Of a stretch of 64,000 nucleotides of DNA, positions 1 to 9,306 are shown in pieces. The DNA lies in contig NZ_CP060704.1 of NCBI RefSeq assembly GCF_014353015.1, forward strand, positions 434,001 through 498,000. The letters run 5' to 3'. The translations under genes were made by a program, and so were the position numbers. The stretch is from Chitinimonas koreensis. Its GTDB lineage: Bacteria > Pseudomonadota > Gammaproteobacteria > Burkholderiales > Chitinimonadaceae. The notes beneath the pieces are model-generated. The model was given only the letters and a program-made list of their open reading frames with translations, had not been told where the DNA came from and made no database searches. Position 1 is the stretch's first letter. The number at the start of each line of letters is the position of its first letter.

Positions 1-2
1 CG

Positions 3-290
3 CTGTACGCCGAGGGCCACGTGCCCGGCGCGATCAGCCTGCCGCACCGGCGGATGGACGAGGCGAGCACGGCGCGGCTCGACCGCAGCAAGACCTACGT
101 CACCTACTGCGACGGCATCGGCTGCAACGGCTCGACCAAGGGCGCCTACAAGCTGGCCGCGCTCGGCTTCACGGTGAAGGAGATGCTCGGCGGCCTCGAC
201 TTCTGGCGCCGCGACGGCCACCCGGTCGCCACCGGCATGGCGCCGGGCAGCCTGTCGCCCGACGCGCCGCTGATCGAGTGCGGCTGCTGA
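3..290 (+). CDS. Rhodanese-like domain protein, C-terminal part (5' end outside window)
   Basis: The reading frame is open from the first bases, so the start lies upstream of the window. The visible 95 residues look like the second half of a rhodanese fold: a 'GHVPGAISLPH' segment followed by the active-site loop with Cys in 'TYCDGIGCNGST', then the closing 'LGF.VKEMLGGLDFW' segment. Rhodaneses transfer sulfane sulfur through a catalytic cysteine. Single-domain versions of this kind are often fused to or paired with regulators, which cannot be judged here. The stop is followed after two bases by the GNAT gene, so the two are probably co-transcribed. Confidence 0.85.
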   Translation: MYAEGHVPGAISLPHRRMDEASTARLDRSKTYVTYCDGIGCNGSTKGAYKLAALGFTVKEMLGGLDFWRRDGHPVATGMAPGSLSPDAPLIECGC

Positions 291-292
291 AC

Positions 293-739
293 ATGGCGGC
301 GGCGATCCGCCCGGCCACGGCGCAGGACGCCGCGCTGCTGGCGCCGCTGTGCGCCGAGCATGCGGCCTACGAGCGGATCGCCGGCTGCGGCGCGGGCCAT
401 GCCGGGCGTCTCGCCGCCGCGCTGGCGCAGGGCCGGCTGCGGGCCTGGCTGGCGCTGAGCGACGGCGAGCCGGTCGGCTACGCCAGCGCGACCGTCGATT
501 TCGCGACGCTGGCCGGCGCGCCCTTCCTGCATCTCGATTGCCTCTACCTGCGGGAGTCGGTGCGTGGGCTGGGATTGGGGCGGGCGCTGCTGGCGGCGGT
601 CGCCGAGCATGGCCGGGCGCAGGGCTACGCCGAGCTGCAATGGCAGACGCCGGCCTGGAACCGGTCGGCGATCGGCTTCTACCGCCGGCTCGGCGGACAG
701 ATGCGGGCCAAGGCGCGCTTCAGCCTGGCGCTGGTCTGA
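293..739 (+). CDS. GNAT family N-acetyltransferase
   Basis: A 148-residue protein of typical GNAT length. It begins 'MAAAIRPATAQDA', carries the acetyl-CoA-binding turn as 'SVRGLGLGRALLAA' near residues 90-103, and ends in the family's 'WNRSAIGFYRRLGG' motif. An upstream GTG at 278 would add five residues, but ATG 293, just after the preceding stop, is the natural start. These enzymes acetylate small-molecule or protein amines with acetyl-CoA. The substrate cannot be read from the sequence. It is probably co-transcribed with the rhodanese gene. Confidence 0.85.
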   Translation: MAAAIRPATAQDAALLAPLCAEHAAYERIAGCGAGHAGRLAAALAQGRLRAWLALSDGEPVGYASATVDFATLAGAPFLHLDCLYLRESVRGLGLGRALLAAVAEHGRAQGYAELQWQTPAWNRSAIGFYRRLGGQMRAKARFSLALV

Positions 740-758
740 CGCGGCACGCGCGGCCGCT

Positions 759-2093
759 TCAATAGGGCGGCGCCGCGATCACCTCCGCCACCTTGGCCAA
801 GGCCCCGCGCAGCTGGGCCGGCTCGACCGAGCCCAGCGCCAGCCGGATCGCATGCGGTACCTGCGCCGAAGTGGCGAACGGCTCGGCGGTGGAAACCGAG
901 ATGCCTGCCTGCATCAGCGCCACGGCGACCCGGTCGGCGCGCACCTCTTCGGCCAGCGGCAGCCAGACGAAGTAGGACGCCGGGTGGCCGATGCGCGGCA
1001 ATGCGCCGAGCGCCTCGGCGGCGATCCGCTGGCGGGCGCGCGCGTCCGCGCGCTTTTCCGCCTCCAGCCGGTCGACCGTGCCGTCGTCGAGCCAGCCGCA
1101 GGCGATGGCGGTCATCACGCCCGGCGTGTTCCAGGTGGTGGCGCGGATGGCGCGCTCGATCCTGCCCAGCCACGGCGGCGGCGCCGCGACGCAGCCGACC
1201 CGCAGGCCGGTGGCCACGCTCTTGGAAAAGCCCGAGACGTAGACCGTCGCCTCCGGCGCCAGGGCGGCCAGCGGCGCCGGCGCGTCGTCGGCCAGGAAGG
1301 CATAGGCGGCATCCTCGACGATCAGCAGGCCGTGGCGGCGGGCGATTGCGGCCAGCCGCCGCCGCGCGTCCAGGCCCATCACCCAGCCCAGCGGATTGTG
1401 CAGCGTCGGCATGGCGTAGATGGCCTTGACCGGGCGCCGGCGGCACAGGGCTTCCAGCGCATCGCAGTCGGGGCCGTCGGCGCCGGCCGGGATGGCCGCC
1501 AGCTCCAGCCGGTGGGCCTCGGCCAGCAGCTTGAAGCCGGGGTAGCTGAGGGCGTCGACCGCCACCAGGTCGCCCGGCTGCAGCAGCGCCAGCAGCGTGA
1601 CCGCCAGGCCGTGCTGGGCGCCGGAGACCAGCGCGACCTGCTCGCCGCCTATCGCCAGGCCGCGCCGGGCCAGGTGGCGCGCCACCGCGGCGCGTTCGTG
1701 CGGGCGGCCGCCGTGCGGCTGGTAGCGCAGCAATGCTTCGAGATCGCCGGCGGCCGCGAGCTGGCGCAGCGCGGTGCGCAGCAGCTCGGCCTGGCCGGGC
1801 AGCGCCGGGTAGTTGAAGTTCAGGTCGAGCATGCCGGCCGCCACCGCCTGCTGGTCGACGCCCTGGCCCGGCGGCAGCGCGGTCTCCCTGACGAAGGTGC
1901 CGCGGCCGACCTCGCCGCTGACCAGGCCCATCGTCTCCAGCTCGGCGTAGACGCGGCTGGCGGTCACCAGCGCCAGGCCTTCCTGAGCGGCGAGCCTGCG
2001 ATGGGTCGGCAGCCGCGTGCCGGGCGGCAGCCGGCCGGTCCGGATCTCGCCGGCGAGCCGGTCGACCACCTGCTTGTAACGAGCCTGGACCAT
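759..2093 (-). CDS. MocR-type regulator: GntR winged helix fused to a PLP aminotransferase-like domain
   Basis: A protein of 444 residues from ATG 2093. The N-terminus is a GntR winged helix ('YKQVVDRLAGEIRTGRLPPG', 'RVYAELETMGLVSGEVGRGTF'). It is followed by a fold-type I aminotransferase domain with 'HNPLGWVMG', 'EDAAYAFL' and the PLP-lysine region 'VSGFSKSVATGLRVG'. MocR proteins are usually transcription regulators that sense PLP or amino compounds rather than enzymes. It is divergent from the DJ-1/PfpI-like gene at 2179, and MocR factors commonly control the divergent neighbour, so that gene is the best target candidate. Longer upstream extensions of the frame run antisense through the neighbour and were not used. 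Confidence 0.88.
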   Translation of the reverse strand: MVQARYKQVVDRLAGEIRTGRLPPGTRLPTHRRLAAQEGLALVTASRVYAELETMGLVSGEVGRGTFVRETALPPGQGVDQQAVAAGMLDLNFNYPALPGQAELLRTALRQLAAAGDLEALLRYQPHGGRPHERAAVARHLARRGLAIGGEQVALVSGAQHGLAVTLLALLQPGDLVAVDALSYPGFKLLAEAHRLELAAIPAGADGPDCDALEALCRRRPVKAIYAMPTLHNPLGWVMGLDARRRLAAIARRHGLLIVEDAAYAFLADDAPAPLAALAPEATVYVSGFSKSVATGLRVGCVAAPPPWLGRIERAIRATTWNTPGVMTAIACGWLDDGTVDRLEAEKRADARARQRIAAEALGALPRIGHPASYFVWLPLAEEVRADRVAVALMQAGISVSTAEPFATSAQVPHAIRLALGSVEPAQLRGALAKVAEVIAAPPY

Positions 2094-2178
2094 GGCAATG
2101 TATGCATGACAATTATTTGATTGTCCGAGATTGTGCTGCCTAGGATGGCGCCGGACAACCCACCACCGGAACCGCGCC
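2094..2178. promoter_or_regulatory. Divergent promoter/operator region between mocR-like and DJ-1-like genes
   Basis: This 85-bp divergent gap is noticeably AT-richer than its surroundings. It contains the inverted repeat ACAAT-N6-ATTGT at about 2109-2124 and a possible plus-strand promoter TTGATT (2117-2122), 18 bp, TAGGAT (2141-2146). Binding of the adjacent MocR-type regulator here is inference. Confidence 0.4.
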
Positions 2179-2808
2179 ATGCACATCGCCATCCTGACCT
2201 TCGAAGGCTTCAACGAGCTCGACTCCCTGCTCGCCCTCGGCATCCTCAACCGCGTCAGGAAGCCGGGCTGGCGGGTATCGATCGCCTGCCCCGCGGCCAG
2301 GGTGCGCTCGATGAACGGCGTGGTGCTGGAGGCGCAGGCCACGCTGGAAGAAGCGGCCGAGGCCGACGCGGTGCTGGTCGGCAGCGGCATGCTGACGCGT
2401 GAGGTGGTGGCCGACCCGGCGCTGATGGCCCGGCTGCGGCTCGACCCGGCGCGCCAGCTGCTGGGCGCGCAGTGCTCGGGCACGCTGGTGCTGGCCCGGC
2501 TCGGCCTGCTCGGCGGCGTGCCGGCCTGTACCGACCTCACCACCAAGCCCTGGGTGCAGGAGGCCGGCGTCGAGGTGCTGAACCAGCCCTTCTTCGCCCG
2601 CGGCAACGTCGCCACCGCCGGCGGCTGCCTGGCCTCGCCCTACCTGGCCGCCTGGGTCCTTGCGCGGCTGGAGGGCATCGAGACGGCGGCGAGCGCGCTG
2701 CACTACGTCGCGCCGGTCGGCGAGAAAGACGACTACGTCGAGCGGGCGCTGCGCAATATCGGGCCTTATCTCGCCGGCGACGCGGCGGGTGCCCGGTCGG
2801 CGGCCTGA
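2179..2808 (+). CDS. DJ-1/PfpI family protein (class I glutamine amidotransferase-like)
   Basis: A 209-residue protein starting 'MHIAILTFEGFNELDS', the usual DJ-1/PfpI opening. It has the nucleophilic elbow Cys in 'LLGAQCSGTLVLARLG' near residue 100 and a later 'VATAGGCLASPYLAAW'. Members include chaperone/glyoxalase-like enzymes, isonitrile hydratase-like enzymes and amidotransferase-like proteins. The exact activity cannot be assigned. The start at 2179 was preferred to 2131 because homology begins there and the 2131 extension covers the divergent promoter. It is probably controlled by the divergent MocR-type regulator. Confidence 0.82.
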   Translation: MHIAILTFEGFNELDSLLALGILNRVRKPGWRVSIACPAARVRSMNGVVLEAQATLEEAAEADAVLVGSGMLTREVVADPALMARLRLDPARQLLGAQCSGTLVLARLGLLGGVPACTDLTTKPWVQEAGVEVLNQPFFARGNVATAGGCLASPYLAAWVLARLEGIETAASALHYVAPVGEKDDYVERALRNIGPYLAGDAAGARSAA

Positions 2809-2850
2809 CGGACTCGCGGGGCCACGGCCTAGCCAGCGGGCAAGGCCGGG

Positions 2851-3360
2851 TCAGCGCGCGTCGCCCGGTCGCCGCCCGGCAGGCGCGGTTCGCGCAAGGC
2901 GGAAACCGACCGCGAAGCCGATGCCGGCCAGGCCCCAGACCGCGGCGGCGATGAATTCGAACGCATTGCGCAGCTCGGGATGCCCGATCGCCAGCGGCGG
3001 CAGGATCAGCGCGCGCAACAGGCAGACGCCCGCCATGGCGGCGAGCATCGGGCGCAACAGCGGCAGCCGCCGGATCCGCCGCAGCGCGGACAAGGCATAG
3101 GCGGCGCACAGCGCCATCAGGCCGGCGATGACGGCGGCGCTGGCCGGCGCGAGCCAGGTGCCGCTGCGGGCCGACTCGACGATGCGCGGCGGCGCGCCGA
3201 AGAAGGCATACCAGGCCGGGCCGCCGAGGATCGCGGCCAGGTGGATGGCGACGCCGGTCGCGGCGATGGCGGCGGCCAGGTAGACCCAGGCGGCGCGCGA
3301 TCCCGCCGCGACCGGCGCGCGGCTCGAGGCGGCGCCGTCCTGCAGGCGGTCAGGCCGCAC
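2851..3360 (-). CDS. Small integral membrane protein of unknown function
   Basis: About 169 residues from a GTG at 3360 that overlaps the end of the DUF1801 gene by 11 bases, implying translational coupling. Four hydrophobic stretches are visible: around 'AAWVYLAAAIAATGVAIHLAA', 'LAPASAAVIAGLMALCAAYAL', 'LAAMAGVCLLRALILP' and 'FEFIAAAVWGLAGIGFAVGF'. The layout resembles small four-helix membrane proteins of uncharacterised families. No catalytic motif is seen and no function is assigned. Confidence 0.65.
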   Translation of the reverse strand: MRPDRLQDGAASSRAPVAAGSRAAWVYLAAAIAATGVAIHLAAILGGPAWYAFFGAPPRIVESARSGTWLAPASAAVIAGLMALCAAYALSALRRIRRLPLLRPMLAAMAGVCLLRALILPPLAIGHPELRNAFEFIAAAVWGLAGIGFAVGFRLARTAPAGRRPGDAR

Positions 3361-3712
3361 GCTTCGCCGCCTCCAGCGCGAGCGGCAGGTAGTGGGCCAG
3401 CTGCTTCGATTCGATCTCGGCGACGGTGCGGAGCTTGATATGGCGGCGGAACTTGCCGCTGCCTTCGAGATGGCCCAATGCATCCTCGATGGCCGCGCCG
3501 TGACCGAATTCGACCGAGACGTGCTCCTTGTAGGCGAAGACCCCGCAGAACGGCACGCCCGAGGCGAACAGGATGCCGCCGTACTTGACCTCCTCGGCGA
3601 ACGGCTCGAACCGCTGCCGCACCAGCGCACGGACCGCGGTGGCGATCCGGTGCTGGGCGTCGCCCAGCAGGCGGAGGTCTTCGAGCAAGGCTTCGACGGT
3701 CTTGGCGGTCAT
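3350..3712 (-). CDS. DUF1801 domain-containing protein
   Basis: 120 residues starting 'MTAKTVEALLEDLRLLGD'. It carries the DUF1801 (YdhG-like) core 'EEVKYGGILFASGVPFCGVF', a later 'VSVEFGHGAAIED' and a 'GKFRRHIKLRTVAEI' segment. The family adopts a small alpha/beta fold of unknown biochemical role. The start was chosen where family similarity begins. The upstream frame continues antisense into the MFS gene without similarity. Its 3' end overlaps the start of the small membrane protein. Confidence 0.75.
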   Translation of the reverse strand: MTAKTVEALLEDLRLLGDAQHRIATAVRALVRQRFEPFAEEVKYGGILFASGVPFCGVFAYKEHVSVEFGHGAAIEDALGHLEGSGKFRRHIKLRTVAEIESKQLAHYLPLALEAAKRAA

Positions 3713-3761
3713 CTCGGGGTATCCAGGCGATGGAAATCGGTCGGGTGCGGCGCGGCGGCCG

Positions 3762-5050
3762 TCATGGCTCGGCCGCCGCGGCATCGAACGCGGCGGGGTA
3801 CTGCCGGCGATACCAATCGGTCGCCACCGCGTGGTCGAGCTCGAGGAATTCGCGCGCCCGCGGCACCAGCGCGAAAGCCGAGGCGCAGCCGGCCGCGGCC
3901 AGGCCGAAACCGGCATAGACCGCCTGCACCGGCCAATGCAGCAATGCCAGACCGGCCAGGGCCGGGCCGAGCGCGCTGGCGATCTGGCTCGAGGCCAGGT
4001 TGGCGGCGGCGAAGCGCACCCGGTATTCGCGCGGGATGCCGAGCAGGCGATGGGTCTGCCCGACCAGGCTCAGCACCGAATTGGCGTAGCCCATGCAGAG
4101 GAAGGCGGCGACCAGCAGCAGGGGCGATCCGGTCAGGCCGGCCACGGCCAGCGTCAGGCCTTCGGCGATCGCGGCGCCGAGCCGGCAGCGGAAGCGGCCG
4201 ACGCGCGCGATCAGCCAGCCCGCCCCGCCGAGCGCGCCGAGCAGCACGCCCAGCGACAGCGCGACCTCGCAGGCGCCCAGCCAGGCGCCGGACAGCCCGA
4301 GCGCGGCGACCTTGAGCGGCACCAGCAGGGTCAGCGCCGGGAACAGGAAGATCCAGGCGAGGAAGTTGACCAGCGTCCAGCCGCGCTCGAGCGGGATGGC
4401 CCACTTGGCGCGCAGGCCGCCGCGCAGGTCCTGCCACCAGCCGCGCCGCAGGGCGGCCGATGCGTCGGCGGGGGAATGCCGGCCGCGGCCACGGCGGCCA
4501 GCGCCAGCAGGACGGCGCCGCAGGCCAGCGTGGCGGCGATGCCCGGCCCGGCCAGCAGCAGGCCGGCCAGGGCCGGTCCGGCGACGCGGCCGCAGGCCTG
4601 GGCCGATTTCTGCAGCGCCAGCGCGTCGGGCAGCCGCTCGGCCGGCACCAGGTCGGCCACCCGCGTGGCGGCCACCGGCTGGACCACGGCATCGGCCAGC
4701 ACCTGCAGCAGGCTGACCAGCAGCAGCGGCGCCAGGGCGTAGCGGCCGCCGCCGGCCAGCGCGGCGAGCACCAGCGTCGCGGCGCCCTGGACCGCCAGGC
4801 CGGCCACCAGCAGCCGGCGCGGGTCGCAGCGCTCGGCCAGCGGGGCCAGCAGCGGCGTGGCGGCGAGGCGGACCAGCGCCAGCACGAAGCCGTAGATCGC
4901 CAGGTCGCGGCCGCCGCCGGCCTGGGCGATCCACCAGGGCATCGCCAGGTAGCCGACCATCGCGGCCAGCAGCGTCAGCGCCTCGCTCAGCAGCAGGCGC
5001 CGGAACGACGGCCCGGCATGCGCCAGGCGGGATCGGCTCAGGGCAAGCAT
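3762..5050 (-). pseudogene. MFS transporter, frameshifted at a five-base homopolymer
   Basis: Read from ATG 5050, the N-terminal half is a typical MFS half with helices around 'LLLSEALTLLAAMVGYLAMP' and 'YGFVLALVRLAATPLLAPLA'. It then runs off into a basic, non-hydrophobic frame after 'AVAAAGIP'. The C-terminal half continues in the neighbouring frame from 'DASAALRRGWW' through helices such as 'FLAWIFLFPALTLLVPL' to the stop at 3762. Adding one base to the run of five G (plus strand 4470-4474) joins the halves into a protein of about 429 residues. The full span of 1289 bases is one short of a multiple of three. This is either a real mutation or a homopolymer sequencing error. Substrate unknown. 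Confidence 0.8.
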
Positions 5051-5081
5051 GGCGGGACGGCGTCAGCGGCCGGCCGCGGCA

Positions 5082-7844
5082 TCAGTGCGCCGCTTCCCAG
5101 TTCGGCCCGGTGCCGACCTCGGCCAGCAGCGGCACCCGCAGCTCGGCCACGCCGGCCATGATCTGCGGCAGGCGTTCCTGCACCCGCGCCAGCTCGGCCT
5201 CGGGCACTTCGAGCACCAGTTCGTCGTGCACCTGCATGATCAGCTTGGTCGCCAGCTGTTCGGCTTCGAGCCAGTCCTGCACCGCGATCATCGCCAGCTT
5301 GACCAGGTCGGCCGCGGTGCCCTGCATCGGCGCGTTGATGGCGGCGCGCTCGGCGCCCGAGCGGCGGCCCTGGTTGCTCGACTTGATCTCGGGCAGCCAC
5401 AGCCGGCGGCCGAACCAGGTCTCGACGTAGCCGAGCTCGCGCGCCGATTCGCGGGTGCGCTGCATGTATTCGGCCACGCCGGGATAGCGCTGGAAGTAGC
5501 GGTCGACGAACTGCTGCGCCGCGGCGCGCTCGATGCCGAGCTGGGCGGCCAGGCCGAAGGCGCTCATGCCGTAGATCAGGCCGAAGTTGATCGCCTTGGA
5601 GTAGCGCCGCTGCTCGGCGGTCACCTCCTCGGGCGTGGCGCCGAACACCTCGGCGGCGGTGGCGCGGTGGATGTCGATGCCGGCGGCGAAGGCCTTGAGC
5701 ATGCCCTCGTCGCCCGACAGGTGGGCCATGATCCGCAGCTCGATCTGCGAATAGTCGGCGCTGACGATCAGGTTGCCCGGCGCGGCGATGAAGGCCTCGC
5801 GGATGCGGCGGCCCTCGGCGGTGCGCACCGGGATGTTCTGCAGGTTCGGATCGTTGCTGGCCAGCCGGCCGGTCACCGCGGTGGCCTGGGCGTAGTTGGT
5901 GTGCACCCGGCCGGTGACCGGGTTGATCATCAGGGGCAGCTTGTCGGTATAGGTGCTCTTGAGCTTGGACAGGCCGCGGTGCTGCAGCATCTTGGCCGGC
6001 AGCGGGTAATCCTGCGCCAGCTCGGTCAGCACGTCCTCGTCGGTCGACGGCGCGCCCTTGGGCGTCTTCTTGCGCACCGGCAGCTTGAGCTTGTCGAACA
6101 GGATCTCGCCGATCTGCTTGGGCGAGCCGAGGTTGAACGGCTGGCCGGCCAGCTCGTAGGCCTCCTGCTCCAGCCGCAGCATGGTCTGGCCCAGCTCGTG
6201 GCTCTGCCGCGCCAGCATCGCGCTGTCGATCAGCACGCCGTGGCGTTCCATCTTGAACAGCACCTCGCGGCTGGGCAGCTCGATGTCGCGGTAGACCGAG
6301 GCGAGCCGCGGCTCGGCCGCCAGCCTTGGCGCGAAGGCGCGGTGCAGCCGCAGCGTGACGTCGGCGTCCTCGGCCGAGTAGCGGGTGGCGACGTCGATCG
6401 CCACTTCGGCGAAGCCGATCTGCTTGGCGCCCTTGCCGGCCACCTCCTCGTAGACGATGGTCTTGAGGCCGAGGTGGCGCGCGGCCAGGTCGTCCATGTT
6501 GTGGCGCTCGGTGCTGTCGAGCACGTAGCTCTCCAGCAGCGTGTCCTCGGCCACGCCGGCCAGCGCGATGCCGTGGTTGGCGAATACGTGCTGGTCGTAC
6601 TTGAGGTTCTGGCCGACCTTCTTCCTGCCAGCGTCCTCGAGCCAGGGCTTGAGCCTGGCCAGCGTGGCGTCGAAGGGCAGCTGCTCGGGCACGTCGGCGT
6701 AGTGGTGGCCCAGCGGCAGGTAGGCCGCCTCGCCCTCGCCGACGGCGAAGCTGATGCCGACGATGCGCGCCTTCATCGGCTCGAGGCTGTCGGTCTCGGT
6801 GTCGACCGCCGCCAGCTCGGCCGCGTCCAGCCGCGCCAGCCAGGCGTCGAGTCGCGCCTCTGTCAGGATGGTCTCGTAGCCGGCGCGGTCGAGCTCGCGC
6901 ACCTCGCCGACCTCGACCGGCGCGAAGCTGCGCAGCGCACTGGCGTTGCCGTCGGCGGCATGCTTGTCGCCGACCTCGGCGTCGCCCTTGATCTCGCGCA
7001 GCCAGGTCTTGAAGCCGAAGGTCTCGTACAGCTCGGCCAGCCGGGCGCGGTCCGGCGCGCGCAGCTTCAGCGTCGTCATGCCGTCCACCAGCTCCTCGGC
7101 CAGCGCCAGGTCGCACTTGATGGTGACCAGCTCGCGCCCCATCGGCAGCCAGTCCAGCGTGTCGCGCAGGTTCTGGCCGACCACGCCGCCGATCTTGTCG
7201 GCATTGGCCATCACGCCGTCGAGGTCGCCGTACTCGGTCAGCCATTTCACCGCGGTCTTGGGGCCGCACTTGGGCACGCCGGGCACGTTGTCGACCGCGT
7301 CGCCGACCAGCGTCAGGTAGTCGACGATGCGGTTCGGCGGCACGCCGAACTTGGCGGCCACGCCGGCCTCGTCGAGCACCTCGTTGCTCATGGTGTTGAC
7401 CAGCGTCACCGCCGGCGTCACCAGCTGCGCCATGTCCTTGTCGCCGGTCGACACCACCACCGTCATGCCTTCGGCCTCGGCCTTGCAGGCCAGCGAGCCG
7501 ATCACGTCGTCGGCCTCGACGCCGTCGACGATCAGGATCGGCAGGCCCAGCGCGCGGACCGCCTCGCAGATCGGCTCGACCTGGGCGCGCAGGTCGTCCG
7601 GCATCGACGGCCGGTGGGCCTTGTATTCGGGGTAGAGGTCGTCGCGGAAGGTCTTGCCCTTGGCGTCGAAAACGCAGCCGAGGTAATCTGCCGGCACCTC
7701 CTTCATCAGCCGCTTCAGCATGGCGATGATGCCGTACAGCGCGCCGGTGGGCGCGCCCGCCGGGCTGCGCAGATCGGGCAGGGCATGGAAGGCCCTGTAC
7801 AGGTAGGAAGAACCGTCGATCAGCAGCAGCGTCTTGTCCGACAT
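5082..7844 (-). CDS. polA: DNA polymerase I
   Basis: 920 residues, normal length for PolA, starting 'MSDKTLLLIDGSSYLYRAFH'. The order is: 5'-3' exonuclease domain (about 1-290, with 'VVVSTGDKDMAQLV' and 'GDAVDNVPGVPKCGPKTA'), 3'-5' exonuclease domain with intact 'AAVDTETDSLEP' acidic residues, and a family A polymerase domain with motif A 'SADYSQIELRIMAHLSGD', motif B 'RRYSKAINFGLIYGMSAFG' and motif C 'QVHDELVLEVP'. All catalytic acids are visible. It repairs and removes Okazaki primers in the cytoplasm. It is divergent from the LOG-family gene at 7924. The long reading frame opposite it on the plus strand is a GC-driven shadow. Confidence 0.98.
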   Translation of the reverse strand: MSDKTLLLIDGSSYLYRAFHALPDLRSPAGAPTGALYGIIAMLKRLMKEVPADYLGCVFDAKGKTFRDDLYPEYKAHRPSMPDDLRAQVEPICEAVRALGLPILIVDGVEADDVIGSLACKAEAEGMTVVVSTGDKDMAQLVTPAVTLVNTMSNEVLDEAGVAAKFGVPPNRIVDYLTLVGDAVDNVPGVPKCGPKTAVKWLTEYGDLDGVMANADKIGGVVGQNLRDTLDWLPMGRELVTIKCDLALAEELVDGMTTLKLRAPDRARLAELYETFGFKTWLREIKGDAEVGDKHAADGNASALRSFAPVEVGEVRELDRAGYETILTEARLDAWLARLDAAELAAVDTETDSLEPMKARIVGISFAVGEGEAAYLPLGHHYADVPEQLPFDATLARLKPWLEDAGRKKVGQNLKYDQHVFANHGIALAGVAEDTLLESYVLDSTERHNMDDLAARHLGLKTIVYEEVAGKGAKQIGFAEVAIDVATRYSAEDADVTLRLHRAFAPRLAAEPRLASVYRDIELPSREVLFKMERHGVLIDSAMLARQSHELGQTMLRLEQEAYELAGQPFNLGSPKQIGEILFDKLKLPVRKKTPKGAPSTDEDVLTELAQDYPLPAKMLQHRGLSKLKSTYTDKLPLMINPVTGRVHTNYAQATAVTGRLASNDPNLQNIPVRTAEGRRIREAFIAAPGNLIVSADYSQIELRIMAHLSGDEGMLKAFAAGIDIHRATAAEVFGATPEEVTAEQRRYSKAINFGLIYGMSAFGLAAQLGIERAAAQQFVDRYFQRYPGVAEYMQRTRESARELGYVETWFGRRLWLPEIKSSNQGRRSGAERAAINAPMQGTAADLVKLAMIAVQDWLEAEQLATKLIMQVHDELVLEVPEAELARVQERLPQIMAGVAELRVPLLAEVGTGPNWEAAH

Positions 7845-7923
7845 GGGATGTCCTGTTGAATCCATTGGATCGTTCGAATGCGGGCCGGCCCTGGCCGGCC
7901 CGGAAATAACACGAGAAGAAGCG

Positions 7924-8658
7924 ATGAGCCTGCACAGCAAGCTGCCGCAAGATACCGAAGCGGCGACCATGGCCGCCACCCACGCCTACCTGTCGCACGA
8001 GGCCTGGCGCGTGTTCGAGATTATGGCCGAATTCGTCGAGTCGACTGAGCGGCTGCAGGCGATCCAGCCGGCGGTGTCGATCTTCGGCTCGGCGCGCACC
8101 AAGCGCGACCACCCGTATTACCGCAAGACCGAGGAGATCGCGCGCCTCCTGAGCGACGCCGGCTTCTCGGTGATCTCGGGCGGCGGCCCCGGCATCATGG
8201 AGGCGGCCAACAAGGGCGCCTACCACGGCAAGTCGCCCTCGGTCGGCCTCAACATCCAGCTGCCGCACGAGCAGCACGGCAACCTGTACCAGGACGTGAG
8301 CCAGACCTTCCGCCACTTCTTCGCCCGCAAGATGATGTTCGTCAAGCACGCCACCGCCTTCGTGGTGATGCCGGGCGGCTTCGGCACCATCGACGAATTG
8401 TCCGAGGCGCTGACGCTGATCCAGACCGGCAAGACCCGCCGCATCCCGATCATCCTGGTCGGCAGCGCGTTCTGGAACGGCCTCCTCGAGTGGTTCCGCC
8501 AGACGCTGAGCGCCGAGCGCATGATCAACCCGGAAGACCTCGATTTGATGCAGGTCATCGACGAGCCGCGCGCGGTGGTCGATGCTATCTTCAAGTTCTA
8601 TGAAACGCGCGGCTTCGGCTTGAGTCCGGCCGAGCGCGAGATGCAGTTGAGCCTTTGA
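7924..8658 (+). CDS. LOG family protein (Rossmann fold, possible nucleotide phosphoribohydrolase)
   Basis: 244 residues from ATG 7924, 'MSLHSKLPQDTE'. It has the diagnostic LOG motifs 'ISGGGPGIMEAANKGA' and 'VMPGGFGTIDELSEAL', so the catalytic PGGxGT(x)xE signature is intact. LOG proteins cleave nucleoside 5'-monophosphates, in some cases releasing cytokinin-like bases. In most bacteria the physiological role is unknown. An in-frame extension upstream to 7834 overlaps the start of polA on the other strand and lacks family similarity. Confidence 0.9.
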   Translation: MSLHSKLPQDTEAATMAATHAYLSHEAWRVFEIMAEFVESTERLQAIQPAVSIFGSARTKRDHPYYRKTEEIARLLSDAGFSVISGGGPGIMEAANKGAYHGKSPSVGLNIQLPHEQHGNLYQDVSQTFRHFFARKMMFVKHATAFVVMPGGFGTIDELSEALTLIQTGKTRRIPIILVGSAFWNGLLEWFRQTLSAERMINPEDLDLMQVIDEPRAVVDAIFKFYETRGFGLSPAEREMQLSL

Positions 8659-9306
8659 TTGCTGGCTTGCGTTGTGGCGGTTCGGGAGGGTAGTGCAGCA
8701 CGCGGCGAAGCCGGGTGTTTCAGGGCGGTGAGTGCTCGGCCACGGCTCAACCCTGATCCATCCCGACTCCCCCAGCCCTCGCCGCCACCGGGGCCCCCAC
8801 GAAGTCGAAGACTTCGTGGGGTGGTCCAGAGGGAGCCTCGCTGGCGCTCGTCAGCTCTCCGTGGGGAGCTGCAGCTAGGCATGGCGCTGCGCCGATGCCG
8901 GTTGCGAACACGGTCATTGAATTGCACGTGTAGGAGTGTTTCAGCGGTGAAGCTACGCCTGAACATTTATGGTGCAAGCTGCTCCTACAGTTGATCGAAC
9001 TGCAGCGCTGAAAGCAGGCAGAGCAGAGCCGATTCCACGAAGAGCGAACGAGCGTTAGCGAGGCTCCCTCTGGACCACCCCACGAAGTCTTCGACTTCGT
9101 GGGGGCCCCGGTGGCGGCGAGGGCGGGGGGAGTTGGAATGAATCAGGGGAGCGTCGATGGTTCGGTATCTCCCTGACGGTCAGCCCCCAGCTTTGCTGGG
9201 GGCCTGCGCAACTGGTTGAGTTCGCTTTGGTCGTCCTACGAAGCAAGCGACTCCAAACCGCCTGATCAACGAAATAGGCCCGCGTGCGGGCCACTGGGAG
9301 TCCATC
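8659..9306. repeat. Gene-free 650 bp with a 100-bp inverted repeat and REP-like sequences
   Basis: No credible gene is seen. Arms at about 8750-8850 and 9049-9148 are near-identical in inverted orientation. Each arm contains a 12-bp perfect hairpin (CCCCACGAAGTC / GACTTCGTGGGG, GAA loop) and a flank reading GGTCCAGAGGGAGCCTCGCT. Between them, 8929-8995 carries a second pair (GTAGGAG / CTCCTAC). A further GC hairpin with loop TTT (AGCCCCCAGC / GCTGGGGGC) lies at about 9181-9203 before the DUF2782 gene. The layout resembles REP/BIME-type intergenic elements. Confidence 0.75.

Noticed and set aside
5049..7859. 936-residue open frame on the plus strand opposite polA
   Set aside because: Composition is His/Leu/Gly/Arg-rich with no domain, and it is fully antisense to an intact PolA. 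It is a shadow caused by high GC.
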